A program made the translations under genes and the position numbers. A stretch of 64,000 nt of DNA, taken from the NCBI RefSeq assembly GCF_026544205.1, contig NZ_JALNUI010000010.1, forward strand, positions 58,030 to 122,029, given 5' to 3'. The notes under the pieces were generated by a model. The model worked only from the letters and a program-made list of their open reading frames with translations. It did no database searches and was not told where the DNA came from. Shown piece after piece: positions 57,901 to 64,000 of the stretch. Source of the stretch: Curtobacterium sp. GC_Cur_3 (GTDB lineage Bacteria > Actinomycetota > Actinomycetes > Actinomycetales > Microbacteriaceae). The stretch's first letter is position 1; the number at the start of each line of letters is the position of its first letter.

Positions 57901-60900
57901 GCTCAGTCGCGGTGACCCGGAGGTCACCGACGGGCCGGTCCTGGAAGGTCCAGGTCCAGGCGCCGTCGTCATCCGCGGTGACGGTCCGCGTGGAACCGTC
58001 GGAGAGCCGGACCGTGACGGACGCGCCCGGCTGCGCCGAGCCTCCCGTCCGCACGTCAGCCGTGCCGTTCGCGTCCGCGACGACGAGGCGTGTGCCGTCC
58101 TCCGGCGTCGTGATGGTGACGTCGTCGGCTGCCTGCACCGAGACCGTGCGGGCCGGACTGGAGGCCGTGGTGCCGGCCACGGTCTGGGTCGCGGTGACGG
58201 GCTGGTCGCCCACCGGCACGCCGGTGAAGGTGACGGTCCAGTCGCCGTCGGCGTCCGCGGTGGTGGTCAGCTCGTCGTCGCCGAGGCGCACCGTGACCGG
58301 CGCACCCGCCGCGGCGGTACCCGAGACGGTGACGTCGCGCGTGCCGTCGTCGCCGATGACGTACAGGACGGCGTCGGCAGCCGGGCTGGTGACCGTCACC
58401 GGGTCCGCGGCCGTGATCGTGACGGTGCGGTCGACGGCGGCCGAGGTGGCGCCGCCGAGCGTCTGCGTGACCGACACCGGGTGGTCGCCGACGGCGAGGT
58501 CCGGGAACGTGACCGTCCACGTGCCGTCGTCACCGACGGTCGCGGTCTGCTCGGGGGCTCCCGGGGTGGTCGCCGTCACGGACGCGCCGGGCTGGGCGGT
58601 GCCGGAGACGGAGACGTCGGTGGTGACGTCCTCCCCCGCGACGGTGGTGATGTCGTCGGCGCCGGGCGTGGTGATCCGGACCGGGGCCGCCGTGACGACC
58701 TGGAACGTGATCGGCAGCGCGCTGGTGTCGACGCCGTTGACCGTCTGGGTGGCGTTCACGGTGTACGTGCCGGTGGGCGCGAGGTCCCGCGCGGTCACCG
58801 CCCAGACGCCGGTGTCGGCGTCGGCCGTCGTCGTGAGACGGCTGCCGCCCACGGCGACCACGACGTCCGCGCCGGGCTCCGCGGTGCCGGTGATCCGGAC
58901 GGCCGTGGTGGCGTCCTCGTCGACCACCACGAACCGGAGGCCGGTCGGCGGGGTGTCGATCGTGATCGCCCGACCGGGCACGACGGTGAAGTCGCGGGTG
59001 ACGACGGGGCCGGCCGTCCCGTTCACGGTCTGCGTCGCGGTGACGGTGTGTGCGCCGATCGGGAGCGCGGTGCCACCGGTCGTCGGGGCCGTCCAGCGGC
59101 CGTCGGGGCCGGCGGTGACCACGATCGGGTCGCCGTCGTCGAAGCGCACCGTGACGGTGGCGCCGGACTCGGCCGAGCCGCTCGCGATCACGGCTGCCGT
59201 GCGGTCGCCGCCCGCGGGGACCTCCTGCCGTACCGTCGGGGTGTCGATCTCGAGCGCGGCGCCGGCCTCGACGGTGAAGTCGCGGTCGATCGCGGTGCTC
59301 GTGGCGCCGTCCACGGTCTGCGTGACCGAGGCGGTGTGGTCGCCCGTGCGGACCCCCGGCAGCGTCACGCGCCAGGTGCCGCCGTCGGTGGCCGTGGTGG
59401 TGACGGGGTCACGGTCGTCGAGGACGACGCTGATCGCCGCCCCGGGCTCGGCGGTGCCGGTTACCGGGACGTCGATGCGCGAGGAGTCCTGCGCGACCGT
59501 GGTCGTCGACCCCTGGGTCGGGGCGGTCACGGCGAGCGGCGAAGCGGTGCGGACCGTCACGACCTGCTGGAGGACCGGCGAGGTCGTGCCGTTGACCGTC
59601 TGCGTGGCCGCGATGGTGTGCCGGCCGACGGGGACGTCGCGGACGGTGACCGTCCAGTCGCCGTCGTCGTCCGCCGTGGTCGTCGCCGTCAGGTCGCCGC
59701 CGAGGTCGACCGTGACGTCGGCGCCCGCCTCCGCCGTGCCGGTGACCGGCAGGTCGGTGCGCTGGCCCAGCACGGTGACGACGTCGCCGTCGGCCGGGTC
59801 GGTGATGGTCAGCGGGTCGCCTGCCGTGACCGCGAAGGTCGAGGTGACCGGGCGGGACGTGGAGTCGCCGACCGTCTGCGTGGCCGTGACGGTCCGGGGA
59901 CCGACGGGGACGCCACGGAAGATGGTGGTCCAGGCGCCGTCTTCGTCGGCGGTGACCGTGGCGACGAACGCGCCGCCGATCGCGACGTCGACGCGGGCCT
60001 CGGGCGCAGCGGTGCCGCGGACCGTGACCGGCGTGGTCGACGACGCGTCGGCGACCACGATCGTGCTGTCGTCCGCCGGTGCCGTGATCGTCAGCGCCGG
60101 AGCGGCCGTCACCGAGAACGCGCGGGTGACCACGGCGCTGGTGGACGTACCGACCGTCTGGGTGACCCGGGCGGTGTGGTCGCCGACGGGGACCCGCTGG
60201 AGCGTGGTCGACCAGGAGCCGTCGGCGTCCACCGTGGTGCTGGCCGTGCGACCGGCACCCGCGTCGACGGCGATCGTCGCACCGGGCTGCCCGGCGCCCG
60301 AGACGCGGACGTCGCGGGTGGCGGCGGCGTCGGCGACCGGGAACTCCTGCCCGGCGGTCGGGGTGGTGACGGTCAGGGCCGCTGCCTGGACCACGCGGAA
60401 GGTGCGCGTGACGGGGGCGGAGGTCATGTCCCCCACGGTCTGCGTGACGCTCGCCGTGTGGCTGCCGACCGGGACACCCGGGACGGTGACGGACCACGCG
60501 CCCGTGTCGTCGGCGGTGCCCGTCGCGGTGCGGCCGTCACCGAGGTCGACGGCGATCGTGGCGTTCGGCGTCGCCGAGCCCGTCAGCGTGACCGGGGCCG
60601 AGGCACCCGCGATGGTGAAGGTCTGACCGGTGGTCGGCGTGGCGATGGTCAGTGCCCGCTGGGCGACGACCGCGAAGGTCTGGGTCGCCGTGCCGGCGGG
60701 GGCACCACCGATGGTCTGGGTGGCCGTGGCGGTGTGGGTGCCCGTCGGGACCATCCCGACCGCGGTCGTCCAGGTGCCGTCCGCGGCGACCGTGGCCGTG
60801 GCGGTGCGGCCGTCGCCGAGGTCGACCGCGATCGCGGCGCCCGGGTCACCGGTGCCGCTGACCGTGATGGACCGGGTGGCGGTCTCCGTCGGGACGCTGA

Positions 60901-62548
60901 ACGACTGGTCGGCCGTCGGGGCGGTGATCGTCACCGGAGCGACCGCTGCCGCCCGCACGGTGGAGGTGGCGAGGTCGACGGTGGAGACGTCCGCGCCGGG
61001 CAGGATCGACAGGCGCAGGGCGTGGACACTGTGGGTCCCGGCGTCGGAACCGCGGCGGTCGCGGAACCCGGTCGTGGTGTCCTGCGCGTTCACGGTGAGG
61101 TCGATCACCTGGCGCAGCAGCAGCACCACGGGCGAGAGCAGGCGCGAGACCGCCGTGGTCGTCGCGGTCAGCGTGGTCCCGAGCGTGGTGAGGGCATCCC
61201 CGGTGAGCAGCGGCCCGGCGACGGCGCGGACGCCCGGGATGAGCGTGGTGGTCACGACCGGCGTGACGACGGGGAGCAGTGCCGAGCCGAGGAGCCCGAG
61301 ACCCGACGCGGTGACCGTGGGCTGGCCGGTGGTCGTGCCGAGGACCTGCCCGAGCGTGGAGGTGACGTTGACGACGAGGGGCGCGACCGGCAGTCCGAGC
61401 AGCGTGGCGTTCGCCGTGACGCGGATCGAGATCGCCGTGGAGTTGATCGTGTTGACGACTGCGGTCTGCAGCGCCGTCGGCAGCTGGCGTCCGAGGATGT
61501 CCGCGATCGCCGTGTTGATCGACGTCACCGCCTGCTGCGTCAGCACCGGTGTGTTCGCGGGCTGGCCGTTCAGCGCCGTGAGCTGGTCGAGGTCGACCGT
61601 GACCGCGCCCGTCGACGGGGTGAGGGTGACCGCCCCGGACGTGAGCGGCTGCGACAGGACCTGCGTCAGCGTGTCGTCGAGGTTCAGGTCGACGGTCGCC
61701 CGCGCGGTCGTCCCGTTGAGGGAGATGACCCCGAGGGAGGACAGCGCCCCGGTGAGCCCGGTCGTCAGCTGCCCGGTGATGCCGGAGAGCGCGCCGTTCG
61801 CCCCGAGGGTCGAGTTCACGCCGGACGAGAACGTCCGGAGGTCGCTGCGGAGCGACGTGGTCAGCCCGGCGACCGCCGGGCTCTGCAGGCTGAGCTGCGC
61901 GTTCGCGATCCGGTAGTCGCTCGTGGTGGTGACCGTCGAGCCACGCGCGGCCGAGATCGTCGACGCCAACGCCCCGACGGTGAGCCGCCCGTCGGCGAGC
62001 ACCGATGCGTCCGCACCGACGCGGGACAGCAGCGGGTTCAGGTTGACGGTCGCGCCGGACCCGTTCGTGCCGGAGCCGACGCCGATCGCCCCGTTGCCCG
62101 TGACCGCCCCCGAGGACGCGGTGGCACCGGTGGCCGACGTCGTGGCGTACTGCCCCGCGACGCCGAGCCGGAGGATCCCGTTCGGCCCGAGCAGGTCGAT
62201 GTCGTTCCCGAGGTCGACGTTGAGCGCGTTCAGGGCCGTGACGTCGAGCGGCTGGCTCGAGGTGCCCCCGCCGCCCGTCGTGCCCCTGGCCGAGTACGCG
62301 CCGGCGAGCTGCGCGAGGGTGTCGACGTCGACGATGCCCGATCCCCCGAGCAGGACGCCTTCGCCCTCGGTGAGGTCCGTCTGGGCCGCCGCCGCGGGCT
62401 GGATCGCCACGGTCGCGGCGATCAACGCGGTGACCGTGGCCACGACGCCGGTGCGGAGCAGCAGTCGTCGGTCGTCGGCGGAGGGCCGTCCTGTCCTGTC
62501 GCCGGTCCCGTGCGTTCGGGTACCACGAAGCGACACGTGCTTGCGCAT
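54959..62548 (-). CDS. Giant cell-wall-anchored adhesin with 20 Ig-like repeats
   Basis: A 2529-residue surface protein. A basic leader and signal peptide (about 1-55) ends in PAAAAQTDL. Residues about 60-530 are a Gly/Thr/Val/Leu-rich N-terminal domain like choice-of-anchor G proteins. From about 535 to 2412 are 20 tandem repeats of about 94 residues, each with a strand such as LTITAPADG, a GTAEPGA turn, DGTWT and VTATQTVNGTTS, an Ig-like fold of the bacterial Big type. A Gly-Pro-Gln collagen-like spacer follows, then LAFTG (about 2491), a hydrophobic helix and RRRRS, the sortase signal. The ATG at 62548 has GAGGAAC upstream. Probable function is adhesion or envelope spanning. Confidence 0.9.
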   Translation of the reverse strand: MRKHVSLRGTRTHGTGDRTGRPSADDRRLLLRTGVVATVTALIAATVAIQPAAAAQTDLTEGEGVLLGGSGIVDVDTLAQLAGAYSARGTTGGGGTSSQPLDVTALNALNVDLGNDIDLLGPNGILRLGVAGQYATTSATGATASSGAVTGNGAIGVGSGTNGSGATVNLNPLLSRVGADASVLADGRLTVGALASTISAARGSTVTTTSDYRIANAQLSLQSPAVAGLTTSLRSDLRTFSSGVNSTLGANGALSGITGQLTTGLTGALSSLGVISLNGTTARATVDLNLDDTLTQVLSQPLTSGAVTLTPSTGAVTVDLDQLTALNGQPANTPVLTQQAVTSINTAIADILGRQLPTALQTAVVNTINSTAISIRVTANATLLGLPVAPLVVNVTSTLGQVLGTTTGQPTVTASGLGLLGSALLPVVTPVVTTTLIPGVRAVAGPLLTGDALTTLGTTLTATTTAVSRLLSPVVLLLRQVIDLTVNAQDTTTGFRDRRGSDAGTHSVHALRLSILPGADVSTVDLATSTVRAAAVAPVTITAPTADQSFSVPTETATRSITVSGTGDPGAAIAVDLGDGRTATATVAADGTWTTAVGMVPTGTHTATATQTIGGAPAGTATQTFAVVAQRALTIATPTTGQTFTIAGASAPVTLTGSATPNATIAVDLGDGRTATGTADDTGAWSVTVPGVPVGSHTASVTQTVGDMTSAPVTRTFRVVQAAALTVTTPTAGQEFPVADAAATRDVRVSGAGQPGATIAVDAGAGRTASTTVDADGSWSTTLQRVPVGDHTARVTQTVGTSTSAVVTRAFSVTAAPALTITAPADDSTIVVADASSTTPVTVRGTAAPEARVDVAIGGAFVATVTADEDGAWTTIFRGVPVGPRTVTATQTVGDSTSRPVTSTFAVTAGDPLTITDPADGDVVTVLGQRTDLPVTGTAEAGADVTVDLGGDLTATTTADDDGDWTVTVRDVPVGRHTIAATQTVNGTTSPVLQQVVTVRTASPLAVTAPTQGSTTTVAQDSSRIDVPVTGTAEPGAAISVVLDDRDPVTTTATDGGTWRVTLPGVRTGDHTASVTQTVDGATSTAIDRDFTVEAGAALEIDTPTVRQEVPAGGDRTAAVIASGSAESGATVTVRFDDGDPIVVTAGPDGRWTAPTTGGTALPIGAHTVTATQTVNGTAGPVVTRDFTVVPGRAITIDTPPTGLRFVVVDEDATTAVRITGTAEPGADVVVAVGGSRLTTTADADTGVWAVTARDLAPTGTYTVNATQTVNGVDTSALPITFQVVTAAPVRITTPGADDITTVAGEDVTTDVSVSGTAQPGASVTATTPGAPEQTATVGDDGTWTVTFPDLAVGDHPVSVTQTLGGATSAAVDRTVTITAADPVTVTSPAADAVLYVIGDDGTRDVTVSGTAAAGAPVTVRLGDDELTTTADADGDWTVTFTGVPVGDQPVTATQTVAGTTASSPARTVSVQAADDVTITTPEDGTRLVVADANGTADVRTGGSAQPGASVTVRLSDGSTRTVTADDDGAWTWTFQDRPVGDLRVTATERFAGQTSAAGPVAVSVVAGARLTVTDPAGATRVTVADDDATTDVDFAGAGQPGATVTVDLGAGGSATTTVRRDGTWDTTVQDVPTGSYTASVTQSVNGTTSAAVERPVAVVAAADLTIRQPDADEPVTVADGDQTTTVVVAGDAQPGATVTVTVADRDPVDVTAGTDGTWTVEVPRLGVGDHDVSVTQTVGGSTSTAPVTATFEVVAGAPVRVTTPTTDAQFRVSDADATTTIRVSGTAEPGANVVVDLGGGRSESTTVDRDGRWTVDVTDVGAGDPVVSVTQRIGDTQSAPVTVPVHVVVADPLTIAVPADQSTIRVAQDDSTTTVTATGAAAVGATVRVRLDDGTERSTTATDAGTWSVDFTRVGTGRHTVRATQTVDGSTSSPVTSRFTVAGATTLAIDAPAAGSTITVPAGTTGTDVVVNGTGQPGATVMVVADGGDPVAVPVGTDGRWTTTLEGLDAGAHQLSVTQVVNGTTSDPVGRGFTVVVADAESIVVTSPAAGTVYRVLGGSTDVVVTGTAAARAAVSVAVDGGTAVTTTADTDGAWRVTVPGIGTGRHTIAATQTVDGRGSTAPEVGFSVVAATPVTVSSPTDGQVFPVTGDTADVPVSGTAEPGASVTVELDGQTVTTVAGDDGSWTVTVDDVSTGTHTVSVTETVGGRTSDPVTADVRVVMAQPTDVVITSPTSGQLIPATGTGSTGSFTVTGQATPGVMVTVTLSDGQVRTAMADDDGHWSVVFDRVPEGEWTIRATQTVTGVDAQSPTVTIVVDAVDPLAVTSPVHGSHQTAGDAGWVDWMITGTAEPGATVTVWAGDGTPMTATADADGSWSLVLRLPVGTHRLSATQTVRGVTSAVQEWTVMVDRAAVTPGQPTDPGQPGTPGQPGQPGTPGQPGQPGTPGQPGLGGTGGTGLLGSGVTGGATGGTTGGTTGGTTGQGTPRGDLAFTGADVAPLAAAAGGLVVLGFLLLGLSRLARGVRRRRS
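55068..55305. repeat. Collagen-like and Gly/Thr-rich coding repeat before the LAFTG signal
   Basis: The DNA encodes GQPGTPGQPGQPG and GGTTGGTTGG repeats near the C-terminus of the surface protein. These low-complexity units give a flexible wall-spanning segment and are prone to length change. Confidence 0.7.
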
Positions 62549-62854
62549 GTGTGTTCCTCATCCTGACGGGCACGCCCGTCACCTGATCCTCGGATTCCCG
62601 CCGGTGGTGAGCCGGAGGGGGTGTTCCTCCCGATGGTTCGTCGGGAGTGGTCGGGACCCTGGTTGGGGGTTCCTGGGACGATCTTCACACACGATCGGGA
62701 CGTTGTCCCGCGCGGACACGAAAAAGACTCCTCACGCACCCGCCAGAGCCCGGTTGCCCTTGCTGCGTTTCCGCCCTGGGGGAGTTGGCCTGGATGGCGT
62801 CACGTGAGGAGCCGCCGAGAAGTCTACCGGATCGCAGGGAGCAGGATTGACGCC
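62549..62854. other. Gene-free interval containing the SRP RNA and surface-protein promoter region
   Basis: This 306-bp interval between divergent genes holds the SRP RNA (62725-62814, minus strand) and the upstream region of the surface-protein gene. I could not find a convincing -10/-35 pair for the latter. No other ORF with coding character is seen. Confidence 0.5.
62725..62814 (-). ncRNA. ffs: Signal recognition particle RNA (4.5S, small type)
   Basis: The minus strand contains the SRP helix 8 core: CCAGGCC, then GGGCGGAAACGCAGCAAGGG and the closing GGGCTCTGG, with the conserved GGAA tetraloop and the asymmetric bulge. Outer flanks GGCTCCTCACG and CGTGAGGAGTC close the hairpin, and a TTTTTC tract follows for termination. 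Length about 90 nt, the short bacterial form. In actinobacteria it is usually near dnaX; here the surface-protein gene lies between. Confidence 0.93.
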
Positions 62855-63529
62855 ATGAAGATCGCCATCGCCGGAGGACACGGCCAGATCGCCCTCCTCC
62901 TCGCTCGACAGCTCACCGACGCCGGACACCAGGCGCTCAGCATCGTCCGCAACCCCGCTCACGTCGCCGACGTCGAGCAGACCGGTGCGCGCGCGATCGT
63001 CGCGGACCTCGAGCAGCTGGACGACGACGACCTGGCGCTGCGCCTGCGCGGTGTGGACGCGGTCGTCTTCGCCGCCGGTGCCGGTCCGGGCAGCGGGGCC
63101 GAGCGGAAGCTCTCCGTCGACCGCGACGGCGCGGTGCTGCTGGCGGACGCCGCCGTGCGGTCCGGCATCGAGCGCTACGTGATGATCTCCGCGATGGGCG
63201 CCGACACGTACGACGCCACCCGGGCCGTGGTGCCGGCGCAGGACGAGGACGCGGTGTTCCAGGTCTACCTCCGGGCCAAGGCCGAGGCCGACGCGAACCT
63301 CCGGGCACGCCGCCTGCGCTGGACGATCGTGCGCCCCGGTGGGCTGCTCGACACGCCGCCGCAGGGCACCGTCACCGTGGGCCGCACTGTTCCGCGCGGG
63401 TCGATCCCCCGTGCCGACGTCGCCGCGGTCGTCCTGCACGCGCTGCTCGACGACACCGCGGTGGGCGTGCAGTTCGAGGTCACGAGCGGCGACGCCCCGA
63501 TCCCGGCGGCGCTCGCAGCGCTGGGCTGA
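62855..63529 (+). CDS. Atypical SDR NAD(P)-binding protein
   Basis: A 224-residue short-chain dehydrogenase-like protein of the YwnB/NmrA-like group. It starts MKIAIAGGHGQIALLLARQL with a glycine-rich cofactor loop (GGHGQIA). VDAVVFAAGAGPGSG and ERYVMISAMGAD follow, and the segment TIVRPGGLLD is typical. The catalytic Tyr/Lys of classic SDRs is not clearly present, so it may bind NAD(P) without catalysis. The ATG follows a GGAGCAGGA sequence. It is divergent from the SRP RNA gene and followed by the tandem array. Confidence 0.87.
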   Translation: MKIAIAGGHGQIALLLARQLTDAGHQALSIVRNPAHVADVEQTGARAIVADLEQLDDDDLALRLRGVDAVVFAAGAGPGSGAERKLSVDRDGAVLLADAAVRSGIERYVMISAMGADTYDATRAVVPAQDEDAVFQVYLRAKAEADANLRARRLRWTIVRPGGLLDTPPQGTVTVGRTVPRGSIPRADVAAVVLHALLDDTAVGVQFEVTSGDAPIPAALAALG

Positions 63530-63553
63530 CGCGGGGGCGGGCGCTGTCCGCGC

Positions 63554-64000
63554 GAGACACCCCCGTCTGCGCGAGACACCGGCGTCTCGTGCGGCGTCAG
63601 CGGCGAGACACCCCCGTCTGCGCGAGACACCGGCGTCTCGTGCAGCGTCAGCAGCGAGACACCCCCGTCTGCGTGAGACGCCGCGAACCCCTCGAGACGC
63701 CGCGTGTTTCGGCGGCGTCTCGAACGTGTGGAGGCGTCTCACCGAGACACCGGCGTCTCGTGCAGCGTCAGCAGCGAGACACCCCCGTCTGCGCGAGACG
63801 CCGCGAACCCCATGAGACGCCGCGTGTTTCGGCGGCGTCTCGGACGTGTCGCGGCGTCTCACCGAGACACCGGCGTCTCGTGCAGCGTCAGCGGCGAGAC
63901 ACCCCCGTCTGTAAGAGACGCCGCGAACCCCTCGAGACGCCGCAGATTTCGGCGGCGTCTCGCACGTCCGGCGGCGTCTCCCCGAGACACCGGCGTCTCA
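63554..64000. repeat. Tandem array, 51-bp then 120-bp units rich in GAGAC/GTCTC
   Basis: Units begin at GAGACACCCCCGTCTG at 63554, 63605, 63656, 63776 and 63896, so the period is 51 bp twice, then 120 bp, running past the window end. Inside each long unit are inverted repeats such as CGAGACACCGGCGTCTCG and GAGACGCCGC/GCGGCGTCTC, enabling extensive hairpins. Both periods are multiples of three. No clear coding signal is seen, and spacers do not vary as in CRISPR. The function is unknown: structured non-coding satellite or unidentified coding repeat. Confidence 0.8.

Noticed and set aside
55722..60626. Very long plus-strand reading frames opposite the surface-protein gene (over 1600 and 1800 codons)
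   Set aside because: They mirror the 20-fold repeat coding on the minus strand; absence of stops is explained by high GC content. No start with ribosome site, and residue composition (Arg/Val/Thr runs) has no domain match.
63554..64000. CRISPR array at the right end
   Set aside because: Units repeat as whole 51-bp and 120-bp blocks with no unique spacers, and no cas gene is nearby.

Overview
The window is GC-rich DNA (very strong third-position G/C bias, many GTG starts) from an actinobacterium. Gene content and order fit Microbacteriaceae, and a Curtobacterium-like genus is my best guess, although no 16S or other decisive marker is present. Several blocks match conserved actinobacterial order: topA beside a reduced Tad/Flp locus, a 6C-type sRNA and acs; RidA and DUF4177-like genes beside a PASTA penicillin-binding protein and a metallophosphoesterase; and dnaX-recR-lysC-asd with the SRP RNA gene nearby. 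I see no phage, transposase, integrase or CRISPR array.

Layout. 1-7.4 kb: the end of a lipid kinase gene, then a mannitol phosphotransferase operon (ptsI-mtlA-mtlF-mtlD, minus strand) divergent from a DeoR-type repressor and ptsH. 7.5-15.7 kb: housekeeping genes (exonuclease III, TrpRS, acetyltransferase, ribD-ribA), an MHS-family symporter, and a small HTH regulator with twin operators in front of an ABC exporter. 15.7-24.3 kb: aldehyde dehydrogenase with nicotinamidase, a PBP4-type carboxypeptidase, a Gfo/Idh oxidoreductase and three secreted hydrolases (a tandem-duplicated acid phosphatase, a GH16-like protein, an SGNH hydrolase), then tRNA-Thr. 24.4-34.7 kb: holB-tmk-topA, the Tad locus, the 6C-like sRNA and acs. 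34.8-39.2 kb: RidA, DUF4177, PBP, metallophosphoesterase, tRNA-Pro. 39.3-45.8 kb: two two-component systems, one soluble and one membrane-bound with a degenerate kinase-like partner, flanking a luciferase-like oxidoreductase and thymidine kinase. 46-54.8 kb: a radical SAM protein under a consensus LexA box, mqo, asd, lysC, recR, dnaX. 55-62.5 kb: one gene for a 2529-residue LAFTG-anchored surface protein with 20 Ig-like repeats, then the SRP RNA, an NAD(P)-binding protein and a tandem repeat array running off the right end.

How the parts fit. The PTS genes provide both the general phosphorelay (EI, HPr) and the mannitol-specific permease and dehydrogenase, probably under the adjacent DeoR repressor. 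The Tad locus, giant surface protein, secreted hydrolases, PBP and carboxypeptidase form a large envelope and surface complement. Several genes have a TAnnnT -10 box only 6-9 nt before the start codon, suggesting widespread leaderless transcription. A 36-46 bp palindrome family recurs at four gene ends and probably acts as terminators.
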